A stretch of 64,000 nt of DNA from Pseudomonas sessilinigenes (GCF_003850565.1 NZ_CP027706.1:2356001-2420000); one strand, 5' to 3'. Positions 8,691-18,003 are shown, numbered from the stretch's first letter. A program made the numbers and translations. Notes: generated by a model from the sequence alone, not told the origin.

Positions 8691-11600
8691 CTATTGCAGC
8701 GCCGCCTTGAAGCTCTCGTCCAGGACCTCGAGCAGGAAGTCGGCGTTCTTCTGGCTGAAGATCATCGATGGGCGCATTTTCAGCACGTTGTCGTAGGGGC
8801 CTTCCGTGCCGATCAGGATGCCGCGCTCGCGAGCGCCATCGGCGACCTTCCTGGCCAGCTCCGTGGCGGGGGCTTTGCTCTTGCGGTCCGTGACCAGCTC
8901 TATGCCCAGGAACAGCCCCAGCCCGCGCACATCGCCAATGGCCTCGTAGCGCTGCTGCAACTTGCCAAAGCCATCGAGCAGGTAGTTGCCAATCGTCAGG
9001 GCATTGAGTTTCAGGTTGTCGCGCTCGATCACCTCCAGGACGCTGAGCCCTACCGCACATGAAACCGGGCTGCCGGCGAAGGTGTTGAAGTACTCCATGC
9101 CATTGTCGAAGCTGTCGGCCAGCTCTCGCGTGGTGACCACCGCGGACAGCGGATGCCCGTTGCCGATGGGTTTGCCCATGGAGACCGCATCGGGCACCAC
9201 CCCTTGGGTTTCGAAGGCCCACCAGTGGCTGCCCACCCGGCCAAAACCGACCTGGACTTCGTCGGCCAGGCACAGGCCGCCTGCGGCACGCACCATGGCA
9301 TAGACTTCGCGCAGATAGTTTTCCGGGAAGAACAGCTGTCCGGCGACACTGGGAATGGACTCCGCCAGAAAGAACGCCGGCGCTCGACCCTGCTTGCGCA
9401 TGCTCTCGATTTGCTCGGCCACGCTTTGCGCGAAACGCTGGCCCAGCTCCTCGAACGGCCAGTCATCGGCGGCGCGGTAAGTATCCGGGACGGTCGCCTC
9501 GAACACGTGTGCGGCGCGGCCTTTGCCAGCCTTGCGCTTGTACTTGTAGGGGCTCAGGTCGATCAGTTCCTGGGTCGTCCCGTGGTAGGCCCAGTCCAGC
9601 ACGATGGCGTCGTTGCGCCCGGTGTGATTGCGCGCCATGCGCAGCATCAGGCTGTTGGCCTCGCTGCCCGAGCAACCGAAGGAGGCGACCGCCAGCCCTT
9701 CAGGCAAGGTGGCGGTGAGCCGCTGGGCATACTCCACGATAGTGTCGTGCAGGTACCGGGTGTTGGTGTTCAGGCGTGACGCCTGGCGCGCCAGCGCTTG
9801 CACCACGTCTGGATGGCTGTGGCCCAGGTGGCAGACGTTGTTGAAGCAGTCCAGGTAGGCCCGGCCGAAGTTATCGATCAACCAGACGCCGTCGCCGCGC
9901 ACGAACTTGATCGGGTCCGAGTAGGAAATCGACAGGTTGGGCAGCAACAGTTCCTTGCGCTTGGCCACGATCTCGGCCTTGGTCCTTCCCTCCTGGCTGT
10001 AGGTTTCCGGGGGAATGCCGGCCAGGGTCGAGGCGTCGGGGAACAGGTCGGCCCACACCTCCAGATAGGCCCGCTCGCCAACACCGATGAACTCGCTGGC
10101 TTGCAGTTGGGTGTCGGTGGACATCTGCAAATGCAGATGGGGCAGCCAGCCACCGTTTTCCGTGTCCGCTCCCATGTGTCCCACCAGTGCGCCGGCCTCC
10201 AGGCGGTCCCCGGGTTTCAGGCGGGCCAGGGCTTCGTGGGCCAGGTGGCCCCACAGGGTGAGGAAGGGCGGGCAGTCTGGTGGCGAGTGTTCGAGCATGA
10301 TCAAGCCGCCATAACCCAGTGGTTCATGTTCGACCTCGACACTGCGCACCACGCCGGCCACCGGGGTGTACAGCGGCGTTCCGGCGGGCATGATCAAGTC
10401 GACCCCCAGGTGGATGATCCGGCGCTGTCCTTCGATGAATCGCGAGACGAAGGCCGGGTCGGTGTAGATGGTCCGTTCTTCGCCCCAGGGCCCGATGCCG
10501 AGCGGGACCTTGTGCTGGGCAGAGAACTCATTCCACCACTGGGTCGCCTCCGCCGGACGCTGGGCGGCCGAGGCGATCGTCATCTCGTGGGAGGCATCGG
10601 CGAACGGAACGATGACCTTGTGCAGGGTGGCCGCCGCGGGCTGGACGATATCCGCGAAGAGCCTGCGGTTTTCCTGGATCCAGCGGCGCACCGCTCCAGC
10701 GCCTTCCATGGCGTCATAGCCACAGGCTTTGCGCAGGATCGCCGTCGCCAGTCGCGGGTTCATCCGATCCATCCTTTCCAGCAGGCGCCAGGCCGGTGCT
10801 TCGCTGATCGCCAGGTAGGGATTGTCCTGGGTCTGTTCCTGCCGCGATGCCGACAAGGTGACGCTGATGACCAGGCGCATGGCGATCAGATTGAACAGCA
10901 CGTCCAGCTCTTGCGGTTGCAGAGGGTAGCGCTCATGGAAACCGGCGGTGAGGGCGGCGGCTGCGCCGATCGGGTCTTCCATGTCGAGAATGGAGTAGGC
11001 GCAGGTGATGGCGACTTCGGCAATCAGCACGGTATGCAGGGCATCGCCAAAGTCGATGATGCCCGAGACCTCCTGCTGATTCTGCGGGGCGACGAGGATG
11101 TTCCAGTCATTGCCATCATTGTGAATGACCTGCGCGCGCAACCGCGAAAGTGCCGGTTGCACCGTGCTTTCGAAGGCATCGATGAAACGCTCCAGGATGG
11201 CCCTTTTCCCAGGGTCCTTGACGAAGTGCAGGCGTGACCTGGAGCGAGCGGCGTGACGCAGGTCCCAGTCCAGGTCCCGCACCGCGCCCGGGTGGATGAA
11301 CCCCTGGAGCGCACGGTCCAGATCGCCGAACGACCGGCCCAGGTTGCGCATCAGCCCGGCTGTGCGCTTGGCTTCGGCCAGTGGGGTGCCGTGCAACCAA
11401 CTGACCAGGCGCACCACATGGGTTTCGCCGCAGGGCGCCACCGCAGAGGCGAGGAATTGACCTGCCAGGCTCTTCTTGAGCACCGGCACGGCCAGCCCGG
11501 GACCGTGGCTGGCAAGGTGGCTGAGGAGGGCCGTTTGCAGTTCGCTCTCGATTCTCGGTTCGGCCGCGTTGACGACCTTCAGGATCCATCCTGCATCGGT

Positions 11601-11738
11601 TTCGGTCTTCAATCGAAAATTGCAATCGCGCTCGCTGTCCAGGGGGGTGGCCGTGCCGATGACATTGAAAAGCTGCTCGGCCAGTTTTTCGGCAGCGCTG
11701 GTGGAGAACGGCGGGGCGGGGTGGCGAAGATCGGTCAT
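8691..11738 (-). CDS. Fusion: APH-type kinase, M23 peptidase-like domain, class-III PLP phospho-lyase/aminotransferase
   Basis: The protein has 1015 residues in three parts. Residues about 1-330 form an aminoglycoside/choline-kinase-like fold with the catalytic HNDGNDWN (H206 region) and IIDFGD metal site. Residues about 410-545 form an M23/LytM-like domain with HxxxD (H443/D447), LWGHL (H498) and HLH (H534/H536), so the zinc ligands are intact, yet no signal peptide is present. Residues about 575-1015 form a class-III aminotransferase fold with ADEVQ (about 825-829) and the PLP lysine in SMGKP (K856). In animals a kinase of the first type and a phospho-lyase of the third act in sequence on hydroxylysine or phosphoethanolamine. 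I therefore infer phosphorylation then ammonia-phosphate elimination of a hydroxy-amine. It heads the ABC operon and faces an Lrp regulator. Confidence 0.9.
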   Translation of the reverse strand: MTDLRHPAPPFSTSAAEKLAEQLFNVIGTATPLDSERDCNFRLKTETDAGWILKVVNAAEPRIESELQTALLSHLASHGPGLAVPVLKKSLAGQFLASAVAPCGETHVVRLVSWLHGTPLAEAKRTAGLMRNLGRSFGDLDRALQGFIHPGAVRDLDWDLRHAARSRSRLHFVKDPGKRAILERFIDAFESTVQPALSRLRAQVIHNDGNDWNILVAPQNQQEVSGIIDFGDALHTVLIAEVAITCAYSILDMEDPIGAAAALTAGFHERYPLQPQELDVLFNLIAMRLVISVTLSASRQEQTQDNPYLAISEAPAWRLLERMDRMNPRLATAILRKACGYDAMEGAGAVRRWIQENRRLFADIVQPAAATLHKVIVPFADASHEMTIASAAQRPAEATQWWNEFSAQHKVPLGIGPWGEERTIYTDPAFVSRFIEGQRRIIHLGVDLIMPAGTPLYTPVAGVVRSVEVEHEPLGYGGLIMLEHSPPDCPPFLTLWGHLAHEALARLKPGDRLEAGALVGHMGADTENGGWLPHLHLQMSTDTQLQASEFIGVGERAYLEVWADLFPDASTLAGIPPETYSQEGRTKAEIVAKRKELLLPNLSISYSDPIKFVRGDGVWLIDNFGRAYLDCFNNVCHLGHSHPDVVQALARQASRLNTNTRYLHDTIVEYAQRLTATLPEGLAVASFGCSGSEANSLMLRMARNHTGRNDAIVLDWAYHGTTQELIDLSPYKYKRKAGKGRAAHVFEATVPDTYRAADDWPFEELGQRFAQSVAEQIESMRKQGRAPAFFLAESIPSVAGQLFFPENYLREVYAMVRAAGGLCLADEVQVGFGRVGSHWWAFETQGVVPDAVSMGKPIGNGHPLSAVVTTRELADSFDNGMEYFNTFAGSPVSCAVGLSVLEVIERDNLKLNALTIGNYLLDGFGKLQQRYEAIGDVRGLGLFLGIELVTDRKSKAPATELARKVADGARERGILIGTEGPYDNVLKMRPSMIFSQKNADFLLEVLDESFKAALQ

Positions 11739-11877
11739 GGCGGCGGTTTTCCAAGTTATTTTTTTCGGTTAGCTTGGCATGCGCGGCCTGGGCGGGCAGT
11801 AGGTATGCGGTCGGCCCCGGCCTGCATATTGTCGGAATCGACCGGCACAAAATCGGTGGAAAACGGGGGAAGTTCCA
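11739..11877. promoter_or_regulatory. Divergent promoter region, fusion enzyme / Lrp regulator
   Basis: These 139 bases separate the two divergent starts. The middle holds an imperfect dyad, TTGTCGG...CCGGCACAA (about 11829-11850), of the loose kind Lrp/AsnC proteins bind. The stretch next to the enzyme start is T-rich. It probably carries both promoters, with autoregulation. The site is a suggestion, not a match to a known consensus. Confidence 0.35.
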
Positions 11878-12318
11878 ATGCGCGACCTGGATGTGAAAGA
11901 TCGAGAAATACTCGAGATCCTGTCTAAAGAAGCGCGGATCGCCCTGAAGGCCCTGGCCGCGAGAATCGGCCTTTCGAGAAGCGCCACCAGCGAGCGGGTC
12001 ATCAACCTTGAGCGCAGCGGCGTGATCAGGGGCTACCGGGCCGATATCGGTGAAATCGATGCCCATGTGATTCGCGCCATCCTGCTGGTGAGCCTCAAGC
12101 GCACGCCGGCCATGGGCTTGCTCGACGTCCTGGCGCAACACTCGCAGGTACGCCGCGTCTCCTCGGTCAGCGGGCAACTCGATCTGGTGATCGAGATCGA
12201 GGCGCGGACCATCGATGACCTGAACCGCGTCCGGGACGCCGTGGCCACTCACGAATCCGTCGAGGACATCACCACGGCGGTCGTCCTGCGTCGCGACATC
12301 GATCGACAAAGCTCCTGA
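11878..12318 (+). CDS. Lrp/AsnC family transcriptional regulator
   Basis: The 146-residue protein has an N-terminal winged helix-turn-helix (LDVKDREILEILSKEARI, then LAARIGLSRSATSERV) and a C-terminal RAM ligand domain (about residues 65-140) with the VSGQLDLVIEIE segment. Such regulators sense amino acids and often control an adjacent divergent catabolic gene. Here it faces the fusion enzyme and ABC importer at 139 bases, so it likely induces them in response to the imported amino acid or amine. Known: family behaviour. Inferred: target and effector. Confidence 0.92.
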   Translation: MRDLDVKDREILEILSKEARIALKALAARIGLSRSATSERVINLERSGVIRGYRADIGEIDAHVIRAILLVSLKRTPAMGLLDVLAQHSQVRRVSSVSGQLDLVIEIEARTIDDLNRVRDAVATHESVEDITTAVVLRRDIDRQSS

Positions 12319-12454
12319 TTCGCCGCGCGGGCCAGATCGGCCGGCAGGTTGCTCTTGCCGCCTGGTCCCGGTTGCCCGGGCTGTGGGGCAGGCCAGTCGC
12401 CTTGCTGCAATTGTGGGCTTTGCGGCCTGTACAATCCTCGCCGGCAAATAATAA

Positions 12455-12473
12455 AATGAGAAGCATTATCATT
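12455..12473 (+). promoter_or_regulatory. Fur box upstream of ECF sigma gene
   Basis: AATGAGAAGCATTATCATT is a good match to the 19-base Fur consensus (repeats of NATWAT). It lies 15 bases before the start of the FecI-like sigma gene, so iron-loaded Fur should repress the sigma/anti-sigma pair and indirectly the receptor. A nearly identical arrangement recurs at 58285-58303. Confidence 0.7.
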
Positions 12474-12487
12474 AATGCGAATCTCCC

Positions 12488-12994
12488 ATGCACGACAACA
12501 GCACTGCCTCGCCCGTCGCCCAGTTGTATGTGAACCATCATGGCTGGCTGCGTGGCTGGCTGCACCGGCGCCTGGGGCACAGTGCCGATGCCGAGGACCT
12601 GGCCCACGACACCTTCATTCGCGTGCTGCGCTCCAAGGAAGACGTGCATGAGTTGCGCCAGCCCATGGCATTTCTCGCCACCATCGCCAACGGCCTGTTG
12701 ATCAACCGCTGGCGGCGCCAGGCGATCGAGCGCGCTTACCTGGAAGCCCTGGCGGCGCGACCGGTGGCCGAGGAACCATCGCCGGAGGAGCGGCACCTGA
12801 TGATCGAGACCCTGCTGGAGCTGGATTCGCTGCTGGTGGGGTTGTCGATGCAGGTGCGGCAGATTTTCTTCCTGTCCCAGCTCGACGGCCTGACCTACCC
12901 GCAGATCGCTGCGCAGTTGAACCTGAGCGTGGCCCAGGTGCAGCGAGCCATGGGCAAGGCCTTCAGAGTCTGCTACGCGAGCCGTTTCGAATGA
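12488..12994 (+). CDS. FecI-family ECF sigma factor
   Basis: The protein has 168 residues. Region 2 holds the DAEDLAHDTFIRVL motif (about residues 30-45) and region 4 the LDGLTYPQIAAQLNLSVAQVQR helix-turn-helix. It is the iron-starvation sigma type that directs transcription of a neighbouring TonB receptor after a signal passes from receptor to FecR. A Fur box lies just upstream, and its stop overlaps the ATG of the anti-sigma gene (ATGA). Confidence 0.93.
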   Translation: MHDNSTASPVAQLYVNHHGWLRGWLHRRLGHSADAEDLAHDTFIRVLRSKEDVHELRQPMAFLATIANGLLINRWRRQAIERAYLEALAARPVAEEPSPEERHLMIETLLELDSLLVGLSMQVRQIFFLSQLDGLTYPQIAAQLNLSVAQVQRAMGKAFRVCYASRFE

Positions 12995-13956
12995 GTGGCA
13001 TGGCGCTCGATCCACGGGTGCGCGACAGCGCCATCGACTGGCTGGTGCGCTCGCAGTCCGGGCTGATGAGCGTTGGCGAGCAACAGGCCCTGGAGCGATG
13101 GCGGCAGGCGAGTGCCGAACATGAACAGGCCTGGCAGCGGGTCAGCAGCCTGCCATTGTTGTTGCAACCGGGCGTGGGGCTGTTGGCCGATGCGACGGCC
13201 CGGCGGACCCTGGAGGCCGCTGGAACCGATCCTCGGCGGCGCCGGCAACTGCTCAAGTGCCTGCTGGCTTTCGGGTTGCTGGGCGGGGTGTCCTGGCAGG
13301 GGGCGGATTCGACCCTGGTGCGCTCGGCCCTGGCCACCTACCGCACAGGTATTGGCGAACGGCGGCGTTGGACCCTGGCCGATGGCAGTGCGCTGTGGCT
13401 GAACACCGCCAGTGCGGTCGACCTGCAGTTCGATTCGCAGCGACGCAACGTGCAACTGATCGAGGGCGAACTGGCGCTGGATGTGCGTGCGCAGGCTCCG
13501 GCCCTGCGACTGTTGACTGCCGATGCGTTGCTCCATGGCCATGGTGCCCATCTGCTGGTACGCCATGATTCCCTGGGGACCCAGGTCACGGTGTTGCGCG
13601 GGCAGGTGCAGGTCGAGGCTCGGCAGCGCCCGGCCTTCCTCAGCCTGGAGGCTGGCTGGCGGGCGCGGGTCGACAGCCGTGGCGTCGGGGTGCCGAGCCC
13701 GGTCGATCCGTCGCTGGCCCAGGCCTGGCTGCGAGGCATCCTGCCGGCCGAACGCATGCGCCTGGACCAATTGCTGGCCGAGTTGTCGCGCTATCGCCCG
13801 GGCATCCTGCGGTGCAGCGAAGCGGTGGCGGCCTTGCGGGTGACCGGCAGTTTCCAGTTGGACGACACCGATGCGGCCCTGGCGCTGCTGGTCCGCACGC
13901 TGCCCGTGCGTATCGAGCGCCGGACCCGCTACTGGGTGACCCTGGTGCCCGCCTGA
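12991..13956 (+). CDS. FecR-family anti-sigma regulator
   Basis: The 321-residue protein has a cytoplasmic N-terminal part (DUF4880-like, with the LVRSQSGLMSVGEQQALERW segment), one membrane segment around residues 85-100, and a periplasmic FecR domain containing GERRRWTLADGSALWLN. It holds the sigma factor inactive until the STN domain of the receptor contacts it. The gene overlaps the sigma gene by four bases and precedes the receptor by about 100 bases. That gap contains a small stem-loop, ACCCACC/GGTGGGT (14013-14032). Confidence 0.92.
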   Translation: MSGMALDPRVRDSAIDWLVRSQSGLMSVGEQQALERWRQASAEHEQAWQRVSSLPLLLQPGVGLLADATARRTLEAAGTDPRRRRQLLKCLLAFGLLGGVSWQGADSTLVRSALATYRTGIGERRRWTLADGSALWLNTASAVDLQFDSQRRNVQLIEGELALDVRAQAPALRLLTADALLHGHGAHLLVRHDSLGTQVTVLRGQVQVEARQRPAFLSLEAGWRARVDSRGVGVPSPVDPSLAQAWLRGILPAERMRLDQLLAELSRYRPGILRCSEAVAALRVTGSFQLDDTDAALALLVRTLPVRIERRTRYWVTLVPA

Positions 13957-14054
13957 AAATATTTTTCTTCTCCTGCGCAGTTTTTGCCGAGCTGGCGGGG
14001 CCTCCAGGTATTACCCACCGGGACAGGTGGGTGCCAACCCCCTAGGAGCCTTGC

Positions 14055-16889
14055 ATGACATTCCCCGCCCGTGCCTTGCGCACCCGCACTCTTGCCCTGC
14101 TTTTTCTCAGCTTGCAGCCACTGGGCAGCGAGCTGGCGTTCGCCGTCGGCGAGCGCCAGTACCAGATCGATGCGGGACCGCTGGATGAGGTCCTGGCGCG
14201 CTTCGGAGCCCAGGCCGGGATCAGCATGGCCGGCAACGCCTTGCTCACCGCAGGCAAGAGCAGCCAAGGCCTGCATGGAGAGTTCACGGCCGAGAACGGC
14301 TTGAACCAGCTGTTGCAAGGTACCGGCCTGGGCTTTCAGCACCAGCCCGGCGGCGGCTACGCCCTGCGCCTGCGCCAGGAGTCGGTGGCCTTGCCGGTGC
14401 AGAAGGTCAAGGGTGAAGACCCGAACCAGGAAGAGGTCTACCGGGCGCCGCGCTCGTCGGTGTACATCTCCAGCGAAGACCTGCAGCGCTTCGGTGTGGT
14501 CTCGGTGGGCGACATGCTCAAGGGCCAGCCTGGCGTGCAAGTAGGCGACAGCCGCAACGGCGGCGGCCTGGACGTGAACATCCGCGGCATCCAGGGCCAG
14601 AGCCGGGTGGCGGTGACGGTGGACGGTTCGCAGCAGGCACTGGATGTCTATCGCGGCTACGCCGGCACCCAGCAGCGCAGCTACATCGATCCCGACCTGA
14701 TCAGCGACGTCAGCATCGACAAGGGCCCGAGCCTGACCTCCAGCGCCATCGGCGGCACGGTGAAAATGCGTACCATCGGCGTCGACGACATCCTGCGCGA
14801 GGGTAAGGATGTCGGCCTGCGCTTGAAGGGCGACCTGTGGAACAACGGCGTCGCCCCCGCCTCGCGGGACGGCCATTCCAGGACCCAGGACCTGTACTCC
14901 GAGCCGCATCAGAGCCGTGGTGGCCTGTTCGGTTCGGAAGCGGAAGCCGGCAGCGCCGCGTTCGCCTATCGTCATGACCTGTTCGACGTAGTGGCCGCTT
15001 ATGCCAAGCGCAACCAGGGCAACTACTTCGCCGGCAAGAAGGGCCAGGACCGCTACCGCGTGTACAACCGCTATGGCGATGAGGAGAGCAGCGTGGCCAA
15101 GACCTACAACGCCGGCGAGGAGGTGCTCAACTCCTCGTCACGGACCGAGTCGTTCCTGCTCAAGACCACCCTGCGCCCGGCGGACGGCCACACCTTCGAG
15201 CTGGGCTATCGCCGCTACGACGGGCGCATTGGCGAAATCATGCCTTCGGACATCTTCCGTTTCGGCACCGGCGGCATCTACCAGTATCCGTTGGGCCAGA
15301 CCAAGATCGACACCTATACCGCGCGCTACAACTACCTGCCCGATAACAACCCATTGGTGGACCTGACCGCCAACGTGTGGATGACCGATGCACAGACCAG
15401 CCAGCTGACTTCGGTGGCAGCGCCGGCCTCCCAGGCCTATCGCTCGGACCGTAGCTGGAGCCGCCAGGCCGACCAGCGCATCGGTGGCGACTTGAACAAC
15501 AGCTCACGGTTCAAGACCGACTACGGCGACTTGAAGCTGGACCTGGGCGGTTCGTTCCAGATCGAGGACCTCAAGCCACAGAAAGGCGTAGCCACCACCC
15601 AGCACGACATCAATGCCAACCGCATGTTGCGCGAAGGTTCGCGGCAGGAGTTCAGCCTCAACGGCAAGCTGGAATACAAGCCTGTGGACAGCCTTACCCT
15701 GTGGGGTGGCGGACGCTACACCTACTACCGCACCAAGGACGAAATTCCCCAGGCCAGTGCCCGCCGCGAGGAGCTCGAGCACAAGTACGTGATGGTTTCC
15801 AAGCCCGGCAACTACGGCTACCTGATGTGGTTCCCCGACCAGAGCGGCCAGTACACCGATGCCACCGACCCGCGGTTGAACAACGGTACGGTGTTCACCA
15901 ATACCAACTTCCCATTCGAAGGCACGCCCTACAACCAGTATGGCGCCACCAGCACCAGCGTCTATGGTGCCCAGGTGGGGGAGGTGGTCACCGGCTACGA
16001 TTACTCCGGCAAGGACCGCAACAGTGGCAGCGCCTTCGCTCCGGCCTTCGGAGTCAACCTGGAAGTGGCGCCCGATACCTTCGTCTATGCCTCCTACACC
16101 CAGGGCATGCGCATGCCGTCGCTGTTCGAGACCAGCCAGGGAGTGCTGCAGACCATGCCGGGCAAGAACCTCAAGCCCGAGCGCTCGAGCAACTGGGAAA
16201 TCGGCGCCAGCACCCTGCGCAAGGACCTGCTGGTGGATGGCGACTCGGCCGCGATCAAGGTCGCCTACTTCAACAACACCATCAAGAACTACATCACCCG
16301 CTACTACGATCCGAGCCCGGGCCTGTGGGGCCTGATGCGCTTCAGCAACACCGACAGCTTCAAGACCAGCGGCCTGGAGCTGCAGACCCGCTACGACGCC
16401 GGTCGGGTGTTCGCCGACCTGTCGTCCACCTACTACCTGAAGACCGAAACCTGCGACTCGCAATTCGCCGCTACGATGCGGGCCACCAGCAACCGCTACC
16501 AGCCAACCGCCGATACCCCGAACTGCACCCCGGGCAGCTTCATGGGTTCCTACACCAACACCCAGAACCCACCGCGGATCGCCGGTAACCTGACCACCGG
16601 CTTGCGCTTCTTCGACCAGAGCCTGACCCTCGGTACCCGCATCACCTATACCTCGGGGCCGACGGTCACCGCCGACAAGCCCTGGCAGACCGGCGCCACC
16701 ACCCCGCAGTTGAACTACCGGGAAGTGGCCCTGGTGGATCTGTTCCTCAACTATCAGTTGCAGGATCACACCAGTTTCAATGTCTCATTGCAGAACCTCA
16801 CCGATCGCTACTACCTCGACCCGCTGGCGCAAAGCTTCATGCCCGCGCCGGGGCGCACGCTGCGGGTGGGGATGCAGACGAAGTTCTAA
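14055..16889 (+). CDS. TonB-dependent receptor with STN signalling domain, heme/hemoglobin-like
   Basis: The 944-residue outer-membrane protein has a signal peptide ending near ELAFA, an STN domain at about residues 35-100 (YQIDAGPLDEVLARFGAQAG), a plug with DMLKGQPGVQV and VNIRGIQGQSRV, and a 22-strand barrel ending in the aromatic residue F. The barrel segment RMPSLFETSQG followed by KNLKPERS resembles the FRAP-PNL region of heme/hemoglobin and lactoferrin receptors (HasR type), so heme or hemophore is a reasonable substrate. A siderophore cannot be excluded. AGGAG at 14043-14047 precedes the ATG. It is the output of the sigma/FecR pair upstream. Confidence 0.88.
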   Translation: MTFPARALRTRTLALLFLSLQPLGSELAFAVGERQYQIDAGPLDEVLARFGAQAGISMAGNALLTAGKSSQGLHGEFTAENGLNQLLQGTGLGFQHQPGGGYALRLRQESVALPVQKVKGEDPNQEEVYRAPRSSVYISSEDLQRFGVVSVGDMLKGQPGVQVGDSRNGGGLDVNIRGIQGQSRVAVTVDGSQQALDVYRGYAGTQQRSYIDPDLISDVSIDKGPSLTSSAIGGTVKMRTIGVDDILREGKDVGLRLKGDLWNNGVAPASRDGHSRTQDLYSEPHQSRGGLFGSEAEAGSAAFAYRHDLFDVVAAYAKRNQGNYFAGKKGQDRYRVYNRYGDEESSVAKTYNAGEEVLNSSSRTESFLLKTTLRPADGHTFELGYRRYDGRIGEIMPSDIFRFGTGGIYQYPLGQTKIDTYTARYNYLPDNNPLVDLTANVWMTDAQTSQLTSVAAPASQAYRSDRSWSRQADQRIGGDLNNSSRFKTDYGDLKLDLGGSFQIEDLKPQKGVATTQHDINANRMLREGSRQEFSLNGKLEYKPVDSLTLWGGGRYTYYRTKDEIPQASARREELEHKYVMVSKPGNYGYLMWFPDQSGQYTDATDPRLNNGTVFTNTNFPFEGTPYNQYGATSTSVYGAQVGEVVTGYDYSGKDRNSGSAFAPAFGVNLEVAPDTFVYASYTQGMRMPSLFETSQGVLQTMPGKNLKPERSSNWEIGASTLRKDLLVDGDSAAIKVAYFNNTIKNYITRYYDPSPGLWGLMRFSNTDSFKTSGLELQTRYDAGRVFADLSSTYYLKTETCDSQFAATMRATSNRYQPTADTPNCTPGSFMGSYTNTQNPPRIAGNLTTGLRFFDQSLTLGTRITYTSGPTVTADKPWQTGATTPQLNYREVALVDLFLNYQLQDHTSFNVSLQNLTDRYYLDPLAQSFMPAPGRTLRVGMQTKF

Positions 16890-16896
16890 GGACGGG

Positions 16897-16932
16897 CAAG
16901 GAGCGCGTCGGCGTGGGCCGATGCGCTCCTTG
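16897..16932 (+). terminator. Stem-loop terminator after TonB receptor
   Basis: CAAGGAGCGCGTCGG (16897-16911) pairs with 16918-16932 over 15 positions with one G-U pair and a six-base loop. It sits seven bases past the receptor stop and before the convergent OsmC gene. The T-run is missing, so termination may rely partly on Rho or serve both strands. Confidence 0.6.
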
Positions 16933-16972
16933 GGAGGGTGAACGAGCCGGAGCCGCTCACTCGACGCGGGGG

Positions 16973-17467
16973 CTAGAAGGCGATTTCAACGGGCGTCCGG
17001 TTCCGGAACAGGTCCATGACCGGGCAAGAGTGGTCAACGCTTTCCTTGAGGGCCATGAGCTCCTCTCTACTCGCCGTGCTATCGAACTTGACCGTCCCGC
17101 GTATGCCGGTGAAGCCGGGGCGGGTTTCATCATCGACCGCGAAGAACCCCCTCAGATCGAGTGTTCCTTCAAGGGTGACGCTGACTTCCTTGAGCGGTAT
17201 CCCGAGGGCGGCCGCATGGAGGTGATAACTGATTTCCTGGCAGGTCGCCAGGGAGGCGAGGGCCATCTCCACGGGGTTGGGCCCCTTGTTCGTTCCCCCC
17301 AGGTTTTGCGGTTCATCGATATCCAGGATGAACTCGCGGATTTTCACCTGGCGATGCAGCGCACCGTCGCCGCTGCTGGTCACCGAGAAAGTCGCCGTGG
17401 CCTTTCCCGGGTTCGCCCTGAAAAAATCCTGGCTCGAGAGAAACAGTGATTTCAGTTGTTCGGACAT
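16973..17467 (-). CDS. OsmC/Ohr-family peroxide-reducing protein
   Basis: This 164-residue protein has the OsmC fold. The first reactive cysteine lies in LASLATCQEIS (about residue 80) and the second in DHSCPVMDLF (about residue 150), the pair used to reduce organic hydroperoxides with a dithiol cofactor. The start is ATG 17467, with AAGGAG five bases upstream; the open frame continues 22 residues further without a ribosome site. It is closest to the YhfA/general OsmC group, not to Ohr. It runs convergent to the receptor. Confidence 0.88.
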   Translation of the reverse strand: MSEQLKSLFLSSQDFFRANPGKATATFSVTSSGDGALHRQVKIREFILDIDEPQNLGGTNKGPNPVEMALASLATCQEISYHLHAAALGIPLKEVSVTLEGTLDLRGFFAVDDETRPGFTGIRGTVKFDSTASREELMALKESVDHSCPVMDLFRNRTPVEIAF

Positions 17468-17542
17468 GCACAGCTCCTTTGTGTTTGCAGGTTCGATGGC
17501 TGGATTTGTAGCGGGTACAGGAGTGTCGTGCAACCCGGATCG

Positions 17543-17956
17543 TCAGGGTCGCAGGCTGCACCGCGCCTCTTCGGCCTGCAGGCGCAGGATCAGCCCCGAC
17601 TGGAACTCGATCACCAGGTGGTGATCGGTGGGGAAGTCGTCGCTGAGGTAGAACTCACTGGTGGCGGCATCCTGCGGCACCACGCCGATGGCGTGCAGGC
17701 AACGATCGTCCTCCGGGCCCCAGGCGCAATCACGGCCATCGGCCGAGAAGTAGCTCACGCCGCTGAAGAGCAGGTCGATCGCCTCGGGCTCCTCGGGAGG
17801 CACCCAGGGTTCTGGCCACCGGCGAAAGTGCAGGGCCAGGGTGCGGCTCGTGATGTCGTACTGGATATGCTCGGCCTGGTAGAAGTTGTGCAGGTCGTGG
17901 GCGCGGCCCTGTACCTGCACTTCGATGTGCCCTAGCGCGAAATCGTGAAATAGCAT
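17543..17956 (-). CDS. Unknown soluble protein, 137 residues
   Basis: The acidic protein has no signal peptide and no membrane segment. It alternates beta-like stretches and ends with the LVIEFQSGLILRLQAEEA segment. I do not recognise a named family; it resembles the small conserved Pseudomonas proteins of unknown role. It sits between OsmC and the TetR gene, same strand, with about 75 bases to OsmC, so the two may be co-transcribed. Confidence 0.65.
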   Translation of the reverse strand: MLFHDFALGHIEVQVQGRAHDLHNFYQAEHIQYDITSRTLALHFRRWPEPWVPPEEPEAIDLLFSGVSYFSADGRDCAWGPEDDRCLHAIGVVPQDAATSEFYLSDDFPTDHHLVIEFQSGLILRLQAEEARCSLRP

Positions 17957-18003
17957 GTTCCGGTCCTTGTTCCGGTAGGCCGCTGGGCGGCCGGGCAGTT
18001 GGC

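Noticed and set aside
15504..16769. 421-codon frame antisense to the TonB receptor
   Set aside because: Shadow of the receptor frame; no family likeness and no ribosome site.
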